Source of the DNA: an uncultured Clostridium sp.
GTDB taxonomy: Bacteria; Bacillota; Clostridia; Lachnospirales; Lachnospiraceae
Length of the DNA: 8,537 nt
Direction of reading: 5' to 3'
Assembly: GCA_958442925.1 (NCBI GenBank)
Contig: CAUCIO010000091.1
Span: 1 to 8,537 of the forward strand
Shown: in pieces, positions 1 through 6,516 of the stretch
Position numbering within the stretch: position 1 is the first letter of the stretch
Layout: each line of letters opens with the position of its first letter
Program-made: the position numbers and the translations under genes
The notes under the pieces: generated by a model
What the model was told of the DNA's origin: nothing
Seen by the model: the letters and a program-made list of their open reading frames with translations, nothing else
The model's database searches: none

Positions 1-467
1 GGGATGACGACTTCTATATTCATCCTGAGGTGGTAGAAGAAAGCGATCGGATTCACTGGGGTATTTCCGGCAGACAGTTTAAAGATCCCTGGCAGCTTTT
101 AAATATGAAAATACGTACTCTGGCTTTTGTAGGAAATGCACGCCAGGCCGCTCAGATTGAACGTGATTTTCCGACACTGCGCCTCCCCCTCTTTGCAAGC
201 GGAAACGGCGCGGATGTAATTGAAAAAGGACATTCCAAAGCAGATGGTCTGCGGCTTTTAGCAAAATACTTTGGGGAAGATCCTTCCTTAAAGGATACAG
301 TAGCTTTTGGCGACAGCCTGAATGACATAGAAATCGTTCAGGCGGCCGGAATTGGCGTTGCCATGGGAAACGCAGTAGGAGAGCTGAAAGCCTGTGCTGA
401 TCTTGTCACAGACTCCATTGAAAAAGATGGAATATGGAATGCCTGTTCCCTGCTGAATCTGTTTTAG
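1..467 (+). CDS. HAD-superfamily (Cof-type, IIB) phosphatase, C-terminal part
   Basis: This is the 3' portion of a gene that enters from the left edge; the reading frame is open from base 3, so the GTG at 30 is not the true start. The product belongs to the Cof-like HAD hydrolases, cytoplasmic Mg-dependent phosphatases usually acting on sugar phosphates or other small phosphorylated metabolites. What is visible is the second half of the fold: a lysine in GHSKADG (motif III), the acidic motif IV in VAFGDSLND, followed by GVAMGNA and the C-terminal IEKDGIWNA, all typical of the family. The nucleophile motif DxDGT would lie upstream of the window. The substrate cannot be told from this part. The gene converges on the LysR gene with only 11 bases between stop codons and no clear terminator hairpin in the gap. 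Confidence 0.85.
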   Translation, partial: DDDFYIHPEVVEESDRIHWGISGRQFKDPWQLLNMKIRTLAFVGNARQAAQIERDFPTLRLPLFASGNGADVIEKGHSKADGLRLLAKYFGEDPSLKDTVAFGDSLNDIEIVQAAGIGVAMGNAVGELKACADLVTDSIEKDGIWNACSLLNLF

Positions 468-478
468 CTGAATTTCTA

Positions 479-1393
479 TTAATAGGGCAGTTGTGAATTC
501 TGTGCCAGCTGTATAAACTGCTTCATAGGTTCTGAAATGTATTTTCCTTTTAAAAGGGCCAGATGGTTTTCGTTTTTCATAGAAATCCCCTCCAGAGAAA
601 ACGTCATCAGACGTCTGCTTTCCAGCCATTCACAGGCCAGCCTGTCAGGCAAAAAGGTGATTCCCATACCTGCCTGCGCCGCGTGAAGCAGCGCCTGTGA
701 ATTTACGCTGACCCAAGATGCTGAAAGTTTCAAATCCTGCTGCAGCATGGCTCCGTCAAAAACGTCCCGGATGGCGCTGCCCTTTTCCCGAAGCAGCAGG
801 CGCTCAGCTAAAAGAATCCTTGGCGAAAGCACCCAGCCCGATTTGGTTTTTTCTCCGAGATGAAAAAACCGCTTTTCAAAGTAATCAGGTGAACAAAGGG
901 GAATTACCTGGTAGGATGAAAATGAAATACTGTCAAACTTTTCCTGATAAGATGCCCCTTCAATCAAGGCAATATCAATTTCATTGGCTTCCAGGCGCTG
1001 AGATATTCTCCAAGCGCTGTCCACGGCTGCCGTCACCGGGATGTCCGGGAAATGTTTTGAAAATCTGTTAATTATTCCGGGAAGCCAAAAATTTGCTATT
1101 GTAATGCTGGAGCCTATTCTCAAAACTGTTCTCTGCTCCAGATTCTCCATGCTCTTTTCCAGATCTTCATAGGCTTCCAGTACCCGGCAGGCCTTTTCAT
1201 CCAGCCGCTGTCCCATCTGATTCAGGCGCAGTCTTCTTGATGCCCTGTCAAACAGGGGAGCTTGGGCCCGTTCCTCCAAATCTGCTATTACATGAGACAC
1301 TGCAGGCTGAGTCATAAACATTCTCTTTGCAGCTCTGGTAATACTCTCCTCTTCACATACTGCCTTAAAAACTGTAAGATGCCGAATCGTCAT
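479..1393 (-). CDS. LysR-family transcriptional regulator
   Basis: A 304-residue protein of normal LysR length. Residues 1-60 form the winged helix-turn-helix (SITRAAKRMFMTQPAVSHVIADLEE is spread over about 17-42, with the family's A-A-x-x-x-x-x-x-Q-P-A-V-S pattern), followed by a linker helix and a substrate-binding domain from about 90 to 300 that would sense a small co-inducer. The ATG at 1393 is preceded by AAGGAAGGG at a good distance. The gene is divergent from the two CHR transporter genes starting at 1552, the usual arrangement for a LysR regulator and its target, so it probably controls them and itself through the shared 158-base region. The ligand is unknown; sulfate, chromate or another anion would be a guess from the neighbour only. 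Confidence 0.92.
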   Translation of the reverse strand: MTIRHLTVFKAVCEEESITRAAKRMFMTQPAVSHVIADLEERAQAPLFDRASRRLRLNQMGQRLDEKACRVLEAYEDLEKSMENLEQRTVLRIGSSITIANFWLPGIINRFSKHFPDIPVTAAVDSAWRISQRLEANEIDIALIEGASYQEKFDSISFSSYQVIPLCSPDYFEKRFFHLGEKTKSGWVLSPRILLAERLLLREKGSAIRDVFDGAMLQQDLKLSASWVSVNSQALLHAAQAGMGITFLPDRLACEWLESRRLMTFSLEGISMKNENHLALLKGKYISEPMKQFIQLAQNSQLPY

Positions 1394-1462
1394 AATGTTT
1401 TCCCTTCCTTGTCTTTTGTATTTTAGAGTTAATCATGCTATTTTAGTTATGAATATAATAAA

Positions 1463-1484
1463 ATTATATAATTTTACTTATATA
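1463..1484. promoter_or_regulatory. AT-rich dyad, candidate LysR operator
   Basis: A perfect inverted repeat with arms TATATAA (1465-1471) and TTATATA (1478-1484) around a 6-base spacer lies between the two divergent promoters, and the 10-base palindrome ATTATATAAT (1463-1472) overlaps its left arm. LysR proteins bind AT-rich interrupted dyads in exactly such divergent regions. The low complexity of the sequence makes a chance dyad possible. Confidence 0.4.
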
Positions 1485-1491
1485 TTGACAA
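1463..1491 (-). promoter_or_regulatory. Probable promoter of the LysR gene
   Basis: Reading the minus strand, TTGTCA (1491-1486) and a perfect TATAAT (1468-1463) are separated by 17 bases, a good sigma-A promoter. The transcript would have about a 60-base leader to the ATG at 1393. It overlaps the promoter of the divergent transporter operon, so regulator binding here could affect both directions. Confidence 0.6.
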
Positions 1492-1501
1492 GTTTTATAA
1501 T
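1473..1501 (+). promoter_or_regulatory. Probable promoter of the CHR transporter operon
   Basis: TTTACT (1473-1478) and a perfect TATAAT (1496-1501) are separated by 17 bases. The -35 box is only a 4 of 6 match, which fits a promoter needing an activator such as the divergent LysR protein. The perfect TTGACA at 1485-1490 is too close to this -10 to be its partner. Confidence 0.55.
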
Positions 1502-1551
1502 AGCAGAACAGAAACTCTGTTTACTTTACCTCTGGAAAAGGAATTTATTTT

Positions 1552-2124
1552 ATGAAACGTGAAACTTTCAAACGGCTTATCTGGCTGTTTTATATCAATC
1601 TATTTATCAGTGCATTTACATTTGGAGGCGGCTATGTAGTCATACCTATGATCCGAAAATATTTTGTCCAAAAGAAAAGATTTCTTACAGAAGAGGAGGT
1701 TATGGAGCTGGCTGCCATTTCCCAGTCCTCTCCCGGAGCAATTGCCGTCAATCTCTCTGCTCTGGCCGGATATAAGACTGCGGGGATTGTCGGGGCTATT
1801 GTCAGCTGTATCGCTTCTGTTCTTCCCGCCTTAGTGATTTTATCTGTTATTTCTGCCTGGTATCAGGCTTTCTCCCAACATATGCTGGTAAATGCAGTTT
1901 TAAAAGGTATGGAGGCCGGCGCAGCTGCCCTGATTGCAGATTTAATTAGCGATATGATACAGATGATTAAAAATGAAAAAAGCCCTGTTCTGACAGCTAT
2001 AGTTCCAGCAGCCTTCATTGCCAGCTTCTTTTTTGATCTCAACGCAGCGCTGATTCTGTTTGCCTGCTGCGGCATCTGCATGATTGAAACATGGCACAAA
2101 AATAAAAAAGAAAGAAGGGTATAA
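1552..2124 (+). CDS. CHR-family (chromate transporter) half-size protein, first of pair
   Basis: A 190-residue hydrophobic membrane protein of the CHR family, short-chain type. The family signatures are visible: FTFGGGYVVIPMI near residues 22-34 and ISQSSPGAIAVNLS near 56-69 (the P-G-x-x-A/L-x-x-N motif), followed by several membrane helices up to about residue 175 and a basic tail. The start ATG is preceded by AAAAGGA nine bases upstream. Short CHR proteins work as pairs of opposite membrane orientation, and the second half follows immediately. The family is named for chromate efflux by ChrA, but in gut clostridia the natural substrate is unproven. Expression is probably controlled by the divergent LysR gene. 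Confidence 0.9.
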   Translation: MKRETFKRLIWLFYINLFISAFTFGGGYVVIPMIRKYFVQKKRFLTEEEVMELAAISQSSPGAIAVNLSALAGYKTAGIVGAIVSCIASVLPALVILSVISAWYQAFSQHMLVNAVLKGMEAGAAALIADLISDMIQMIKNEKSPVLTAIVPAAFIASFFFDLNAALILFACCGICMIETWHKNKKERRV

Positions 2125-2128
2125 AGAT

Positions 2129-2722
2129 ATGGATCTGATCTTAGAACTTCTGTTTGAATTTCTTCAAATTGGACTTTTCAGCATCGGCGGAGGTTATGCT
2201 GTTATTCCACTGATTCAGGAACACGTAGTAGATTTGAAAGGGTGGCTGTCTATCAGGGAATTTACCGATATTATCACCATTTCCCAGATGACTCCAGGGC
2301 CTTTGGCTATAAACACTTCCACTTTCGTAGGCCTGCAGACAGGGGGCCTGACGGGAGCTGCCGCCGCTACCTTAGGATGTGTATTCTCTGGCTTTATAAT
2401 CTCTCTGATTCTGTGCCGATGTTTTGATAAATATAAAAAATCAGCCTACGGCCAAACAATCCTGAACGGGCTGAAAGCTGCTTCCGTCGGTCTGATCCTC
2501 TCAGCTGCCATGACTATCCTCGTCATTGCCTTTGCACACAACGGCACAGAACTGGCTGGCAGCACAAACCCCATAAAAAAGCTCACCGAAACAGCTGCCA
2601 ATCTCAACTGGACTGCCATAGGTATTTTTACTGTATCTATGATTCTGGTTCGAAAAGTCCGGCTGAATCCAGTCCTGGTTATGGCTCTGTGCGGAATTGC
2701 CGGTGGAATTGTGTATAGATAA
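2129..2722 (+). CDS. CHR-family (chromate transporter) half-size protein, second of pair
   Basis: The second CHR protein, 197 residues from the ATG at 2129. This start is preferred over an in-frame ATG at 2084, which lies inside the previous gene: the GAAAGAAGGG stretch just upstream makes a good ribosome binding site, and the protein then begins directly with the hydrophobic family start. Motifs FSIGGGYAVIPLI (residues 17-29) and ISQMTPGPLAINTSTFVG (51-68) match those of the first protein, showing an old duplication. Four bases separate the two genes, so they form an operon and probably a heterodimeric anion transporter. No convincing terminator follows; a weak GAAGA/TCTTC dyad at 2726-2745 lacks a T-run. 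Confidence 0.9.
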   Translation: MDLILELLFEFLQIGLFSIGGGYAVIPLIQEHVVDLKGWLSIREFTDIITISQMTPGPLAINTSTFVGLQTGGLTGAAAATLGCVFSGFIISLILCRCFDKYKKSAYGQTILNGLKAASVGLILSAAMTILVIAFAHNGTELAGSTNPIKKLTETAANLNWTAIGIFTVSMILVRKVRLNPVLVMALCGIAGGIVYR

Positions 2723-2801
2723 CCAGAAGAATTTCCGCTGTCTTCCGATTCATACCTTTCAAAAATGTATCTTTCCTATGAACAATGAACATGCTGTTAA
2801 A

Positions 2802-2809
2802 CATATGAT
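2802..2809 (+). promoter_or_regulatory. Possible sporulation-sigma -10 element upstream of cotJA
   Basis: CATATGAT, 36 bases before the cotJA start, matches 6 of 8 positions of the SigE-type -10 element (CATACANT). cotJ in Bacillus subtilis is transcribed by SigE in the mother cell. I see no convincing -35 partner at the usual distance, so this is tentative. The rest of the 123-base gap holds no recognisable feature. Confidence 0.3.
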
Positions 2810-2845
2810 AAAATTGTAAACCAATCAGGAAAGGGCAAATGAACT

Positions 2846-3376
2846 ATGAATTGCTATGATCAGCAGTATTCCGACGGAAAAGAAAAAGAACCACTTTCAT
2901 CCCGTTCGATACGCAGCCAGCTTGGGAATTCTTCTTCCAGGGACTGGCGAAACGCCACTGTCCCCCCTGTCAGAGACAGGGTTTCCGGTCAGGAATACCA
3001 GAAACAGAAGGACTCTATTGTAGAACGCCAGTCCTTATATGGACCATACGGAGAATGGGGCTGGAATGGTCCCAATTCCGGCTGCTGTCCTCCATGGCAG
3101 CATACAGATACAGAACAGCATTCATCTGTAAAGCCGGTATGTCCGGCAGCAGCAGAACCTGAACCAGGTCCTGTGATTAGGCCAGAGCCAAGAAACAGCT
3201 CGGAAGAAACGCCTCCTGTTTCCGAATGTCCGGTTGATTTTTCTGACTATCCTGTGGGCATGGCCTATGTGCCTATGCAGAGATGGGGCAAAACTTACGA
3301 TTTGGGTAACGGATTTTCCAGGGGGACCATTTTCCCAGACCTGGATCTTCCATTTTTAGCAGGGAGGTGTATCTGA
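2846..3376 (+). CDS. cotJA: Spore coat protein CotJA with long N-terminal extension
   Basis: The last 45 or so residues (about 132-176) are the CotJA domain: the core MAYVPMQRWGKTYDL and the end GTIFPDLDLPFLAGRC are characteristic. CotJA is a small inner-coat protein of the spore, working with CotJB and CotJC. The product here has 176 residues, roughly twice the usual length, because of a hydrophilic, low-complexity N-terminal region rich in Ser, Pro, Gln and Glu, with a Trp/Gly/Tyr patch (YGPYGEWGWNGPNSGCCPPW, residues 65-84). The start ATG has AGGAAAGGG ten bases upstream. The stop TGA overlaps the start of cotJB by one base, so the genes are translationally coupled. Expression during sporulation is known for the family, not shown here. 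Confidence 0.88.
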   Translation: MNCYDQQYSDGKEKEPLSSRSIRSQLGNSSSRDWRNATVPPVRDRVSGQEYQKQKDSIVERQSLYGPYGEWGWNGPNSGCCPPWQHTDTEQHSSVKPVCPAAAEPEPGPVIRPEPRNSSEETPPVSECPVDFSDYPVGMAYVPMQRWGKTYDLGNGFSRGTIFPDLDLPFLAGRCI

Positions 3377-3675
3377 TGTTTGGAACAATGACAAATAATG
3401 GAGACAGAAATACTGCTGCAGCTCCTGTGGAAAAAGAAGCCCTTATGCGTCGAATCGATCAGGCCAGCTTTGCCATGGATGACGTTCTCCTCTACCTGGA
3501 TACCCATCCAACAGATCAGGAAGCACTAAAATACTATCATTATGTGGCAGGGCTTCGAAAGGAAGCTCTGGAAGCTTGGCAGACTCAGTACGGCCCTCTT
3601 CTTGTCGACTCTGTCAAAAATGCGGACCGCTGGACCTGGGTGACGGAAAAATGGCCATGGGAAGGGGAGGTGTAA
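3376..3675 (+). CDS. cotJB: Spore coat protein CotJB
   Basis: A 99-residue protein of normal CotJB length. The pattern RRIDQASFAMDDVLLYLDTH and the end WTWVTEKWPWEGEV are typical of the family, a helical inner-coat component deposited with CotJA and CotJC. The start is taken as ATG 3376, with GGGAGG eight bases upstream, rather than an in-frame GTG at 3367 that lies inside that ribosome binding site. It overlaps the cotJA stop codon by one base and ends three bases before cotJC, so the three genes form one operon. The gene is intact, unlike the following cotJC. Confidence 0.93.
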   Translation: MFGTMTNNGDRNTAAAPVEKEALMRRIDQASFAMDDVLLYLDTHPTDQEALKYYHYVAGLRKEALEAWQTQYGPLLVDSVKNADRWTWVTEKWPWEGEV

Positions 3676-3678
3676 CCT

Positions 3679-3801
3679 ATGTGGAGATATGAAAAACGGC
3701 TTCAATACCCAGATAAAATCACTCAGCCAAATCCAAAAATGGCACAGTTTATTATGAGTCAGTACGGCGGGCCAAAAGTCGGTAACAGATTAGCTTCTTA
3801 A
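3679..3801 (+). pseudogene. cotJC: cotJC, 5' fragment interrupted by an insertion
   Basis: A 40-codon open frame starting MWRYEKRLQYPDKITQPNP and reaching QYGGP at residue 32 matches the N-terminus of CotJC, a manganese-catalase-like (ferritin-fold) spore coat protein of about 190 residues. In the family QYGG is followed by a D/A-G-E-L type continuation into the four-helix bundle; here the sequence changes to KVGNRLAS and stops at 3799. No metal-binding Glu or His residues of the catalase domain remain, so this fragment cannot be active. The ribosome binding site GGGGAGG is good and the start is intact, so this is disruption from outside rather than decay. Foreign AT-rich and phage genes follow, so an insertion at about codons 32-33 is the simplest reading. 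The missing 3' part should lie at the other end of the inserted element, beyond the window. Confidence 0.85.
3762..3801. other. Inferred attachment junction inside cotJC
   Basis: Similarity to CotJC stops after the codons for QYGGP (3762-3776), and the following bases supply eight unrelated codons and a stop. This should be the left attachment junction, half bacterial and half phage. A tyrosine recombinase would leave a longer identical core at both ends; a large serine recombinase only a two- or three-base core. Only one end is visible, so the core cannot be defined. The 148 bases from 3802 to 3949 hold no gene. Confidence 0.5.
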
Positions 3802-3808
3802 ATCACTT

Positions 3809-3835
3809 CCCCATCCTCTCGGATCCGATCTGGGG
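3809..3835. repeat. Dyad close to the attachment junction
   Basis: CCCCA (3809-3813) and TGGGG (3831-3835) flank the perfect 10-base palindrome TCGGATCCGA (3819-3828). There is no T-run on either side, so it is not a good intrinsic terminator. It could be a recombinase- or protein-binding arm of the phage attachment site, or chance. Confidence 0.35.
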
Positions 3836-3949
3836 TCTATGAGGTAGTTGGCACGAACCAGTTTTTATCCGTCTGAATCATTCCTCAAAACTATACATAT
3901 ATTTTATTGTATAATAATAATTTAAATAATACTATTTTTATTTCATTAT

Positions 3950-4468
3950 CTATGCTAGTACAAGTAAAATTACTACAGTTACTAAAGCACAAATATCCAC
4001 ATAAAATGCCCTCTCAAATAATTTTTGTTTTCTCATAAGGATACGGGAATTTTGTATTATTTCACTACAAAGTTCTCTTTCCATATTGGCACACCTTTCC
4101 ATTTGAAAATGCGGTTCGTTCCAATAATCCTTGTATAAAGCCCTCATATAATCTTCCAATTCTAAAGATGAAATATATCCATAATATAATAAATTCTTTT
4201 CTATATTTTTATTTTGGCATTTTGGAATTGACTTAGTGAGCGGCTTAAACGAAAACAACGAAAAACCGGTTGATATTAATATAAAAATTACAATCAACGT
4301 AAACACACTTACATTTGTCCATTCACGCGTAAAAAGAACCGAAAGTAACGCAACATTAAAAGCTATCAAAGCGCCATTTTTGGCCTCTGCAAAATGAAGC
4401 CATGAATTAACATTCTCAAAAATATATTTAAGCTGCTCTATTCTGTTATCAATCTTTTCTTGTTCCAT
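3950..4468 (-). CDS. Three-helix membrane protein, Pycsar effector (PycTM)-like
   Basis: A 172-residue protein with predicted membrane helices at about 32-47, 53-73 and 154-172 and a cytoplasmic helical region between the second and third. The segment WLHFAEAKNGALIAFNVALL (23-42) resembles the start of the membrane effector family of Pycsar systems, where the protein is thought to bind a cyclic pyrimidine nucleotide and then impair the inner membrane. The related SLATT effectors have a similar layout and are the main alternative. The ATG directly follows the stop codon of the cyclase gene (TGAATG), with AAAAAAGGGTG as ribosome binding site, so the two are co-translated; this pairing is the strongest argument for the effector role. 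It is the last gene of the cassette, about 150 bases from the prophage end. Confidence 0.72.
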   Translation of the reverse strand: MEQEKIDNRIEQLKYIFENVNSWLHFAEAKNGALIAFNVALLSVLFTREWTNVSVFTLIVIFILISTGFSLFSFKPLTKSIPKCQNKNIEKNLLYYGYISSLELEDYMRALYKDYWNEPHFQMERCANMERELCSEIIQNSRILMRKQKLFERAFYVDICALVTVVILLVLA

Positions 4469-5968
4469 TCATATTTCACCCTTTTTTCTGAGTTCTTCAA
4501 TCTTAAAAAAAGCTGCTCTTAAAGAATTTTCAAAATCCGGAATAGTATTTTCATATTTTACCGAAATGTCTTCCAAATCGGTCTTTTGTATCCAAGCAAC
4601 GCGTTCATGCTTCGAAGTAGCCCGAAAAGATTCTACATCAAAATTGCCTTCTATCTGAGCCAATGTAATAATCCCTTTATCCATTTTGTCTGAACTTGCT
4701 GCAAAACCATGAGTGATATGATATAGTGCTATAGGTATGGGCTCTTGCATATTTCTATTTTTGTCCAAAACAGGAATTATCTCTATACCAAAATCTTGCT
4801 TATATTCTTCTTTGATACGTTGCTCTATGCTCTGATCAATGACCGCTTTAGCACAGCCAAATTCCCATTTTCCGCCAAATTGGGGCCGCGTATTTTTTCT
4901 TTGTGCGACTAATATTTTGATCTCTCCTTTTTCGTCTATTGAAAAGCATATTGCTACGCAATGTACTTGCATATATTCTGTCTTGATCAATTTAGTGTAA
5001 TCATGAGTTGCATTTGCTATAGCATCTTGCAATCTATTCATTTTAGTTGCCAGTCTCCGATCTTGCAAAATTTTACTTAAGGCATAGAAAGGATCACTAT
5101 ACATCCTAGAATCTCTAATAATATCTTCTTTTGGCGGCTGTTCTTTGTGAGCATAATATTCCTTTACCAATTCGTTTTCATCGCAAGCATCAAAGGTAAA
5201 ACTATCTTCAAAAGCTATTTCTTTTTGGTACTTTTCTAAATATGCTTTGGGATCATGATACCAAATAATAGGGTAAAGTTTATTCTTCCATACACCCTTT
5301 AATCTTCTATAGGTTATTATATGTAAATAAGATAATGTATCTGTTCTTTGTGAAATAAGGTATGCTAATTCAAAGCTTAAGGCCAATCTGCCATCCTGTG
5401 TTTGTGAAGCTACACGAAATCCGGTATCAATATCATTCCCGAGAAATTCAAAAATTTCATATCCTTCTTTAGATTTATACCGCTCAAAGATATTATCACA
5501 GCAATTCTTGGTTGAATTTCCATCATCGATATATCCAATATCTTCTACAACAGCTATCCAGGCAGCCGCTTTTAAAGATAAGTCGTTCTTCTGCTCTTTT
5601 AACTCGGAGATTGTCGATACCATTATTCCAAATACTTTATTTACATATCTTCTTAGTTCATTTTCATCTCTGACTTTTACAATGAAAATCTCTTCATCTC
5701 CCAAAACTCTCCACATTTCGGATCCTTCTATCTCCTGAAGGACATCTTCTCGGAGTTTTCTGAATATTTGATTTAGTTCATGTGCCCACCCATAATAGTT
5801 AGCAGTTTTATATGCTGTAGAATTAACAACATCAAAAGAAAAGAACAGTACTACATCTTTTTTTATAGACTGTTCCTTCCTTTCTGTATTGCCATAATCT
5901 GCTTTGTTTTCAAGATCACGTATCTGACCAGCTATGGATTGTAAATTATTGCGCTTTTCGTCTACCAT
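4469..5968 (-). CDS. Class III nucleotide cyclase fused to a Nudix-like domain (Pycsar cyclase-like)
   Basis: A 499-residue cytoplasmic protein. Residues 38-225 form a class III nucleotidyl cyclase domain: VLFFSFDVVNST carries the first metal-binding Asp (D46), WRVLGDEEIFIV the second (D91), and LGNDIDTGFRVAS (176-188) the later conserved segment. Such cyclases paired with small membrane or TIR effectors are the PycC enzymes of Pycsar defence, which make cCMP or cUMP after infection; which nucleotide is made here cannot be told. After a linker, residues 332-495 look like a Nudix fold, with GGKWEFG (365-371) and a poor Nudix box ending EEYKQDFGIE, where two catalytic Glu positions are Gln and Asp. 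It may bind rather than cleave a nucleotide. ATG 5968 is chosen: it has TTAGGA upstream and overlaps the peptidase stop as ATGGTAG; a GTG at 5986 is the alternative. Confidence 0.78.
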   Translation of the reverse strand: MVDEKRNNLQSIAGQIRDLENKADYGNTERKEQSIKKDVVLFFSFDVVNSTAYKTANYYGWAHELNQIFRKLREDVLQEIEGSEMWRVLGDEEIFIVKVRDENELRRYVNKVFGIMVSTISELKEQKNDLSLKAAAWIAVVEDIGYIDDGNSTKNCCDNIFERYKSKEGYEIFEFLGNDIDTGFRVASQTQDGRLALSFELAYLISQRTDTLSYLHIITYRRLKGVWKNKLYPIIWYHDPKAYLEKYQKEIAFEDSFTFDACDENELVKEYYAHKEQPPKEDIIRDSRMYSDPFYALSKILQDRRLATKMNRLQDAIANATHDYTKLIKTEYMQVHCVAICFSIDEKGEIKILVAQRKNTRPQFGGKWEFGCAKAVIDQSIEQRIKEEYKQDFGIEIIPVLDKNRNMQEPIPIALYHITHGFAASSDKMDKGIITLAQIEGNFDVESFRATSKHERVAWIQKTDLEDISVKYENTIPDFENSLRAAFFKIEELRKKGEI

Positions 5969-6492
5969 TCTAAATATCCTAACCACTTTCCTCTATTAGC
6001 CGCTGCATCTATTGAAACATGAAAATATTTGGCTATTTCAGAGGTATTAACTCTACCGTTTTCTGTGTATTTATCCATAATTTGTTTATAATCCTTCTCC
6101 GGCATCAAAAAAGCAGCAGCAAACTCATTTGATTGGTATTCTGTATTAGAATTTCCATTTCGATAATAAGCTATATTGTCTTGATTTCTCCACTGTGTTT
6201 CATCAGTCTGAAAACCCATATGCAAAAACAAATGACCTAATTCATGCGCAATTGTAAAATTTCTTCTTTCTTCTGATTGGAAGGGAGAAACTCTTATTTC
6301 AAAAGAATTCTCGCTTATTTTTTTTATCCTACCATCAGAAAATCTATCCAATGAAGAGTCCTCGAGCACTTCTCCCCCCATCTTTTTTACAACGCTATCT
6401 ATATTCGAAATAGGGGTATCTATTTCGTATATCTCTTTAACTGTATAGGCCATAGCATTGATCAGTTCTCTTATTTCACTATGCAATCCCAT
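5962..6492 (-). CDS. ImmA/IrrE-family zinc metallopeptidase
   Basis: A 176-residue protein from the ATG at 6492, which has AAAGGTGGT just upstream; an in-frame extension to 6600 would add an unlikely Ile/Tyr/Lys-rich leader and lacks a ribosome binding site. The zinc site is clear: FTIAHELGHLFLH gives HExxH at 83-87, and NEFAAAFLMP supplies the third ligand, Glu 123. ImmA and IrrE peptidases cleave repressors (ImmR of ICEBs1, DdrO of Deinococcus) and so switch on genes after DNA damage or other signals. No helix-turn-helix domain is seen in this protein and no repressor gene is adjacent. The stop overlaps the start of the cyclase gene by seven bases, so it is the first gene of the three-gene cassette and could regulate or activate it; that role is inferred. 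Confidence 0.88.
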   Translation of the reverse strand: MGLHSEIRELINAMAYTVKEIYEIDTPISNIDSVVKKMGGEVLEDSSLDRFSDGRIKKISENSFEIRVSPFQSEERRNFTIAHELGHLFLHMGFQTDETQWRNQDNIAYYRNGNSNTEYQSNEFAAAFLMPEKDYKQIMDKYTENGRVNTSEIAKYFHVSIDAAANRGKWLGYLEW

Positions 6493-6500
6493 AATAGCAC

Positions 6501-6514
6501 CACCTTTATAGGTG
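6501..6514. promoter_or_regulatory. Inverted repeat over the ribosome binding site of the peptidase gene
   Basis: CACCT (6501-6505) and AGGTG (6510-6514) form a perfect dyad with a four-base loop. On the minus strand it lies between the -10 box and the start codon, and its downstream arm is the Shine-Dalgarno sequence AAAGGTG. It could be an operator overlapping the transcription start or an RNA hairpin hiding the ribosome binding site. It is short enough to be chance. Confidence 0.35.
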
Positions 6515-6516
6515 TT

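Noticed and set aside
718..1071. Plus-strand open frame of 117 codons within the LysR gene
   Set aside because: Shadow of the LysR frame; no ribosome binding site, no domain.
1485..1490. Perfect TTGACA as -35 of the transporter operon
   Set aside because: The nearest TATAAT is only five bases away and no good -10 box stands 16-18 bases downstream; the shifted TGACAA serves the opposite strand instead.
5508..5738. Plus-strand open frame of 76 codons within the cyclase gene
   Set aside because: Antisense to the conserved cyclase motifs and without a ribosome binding site.
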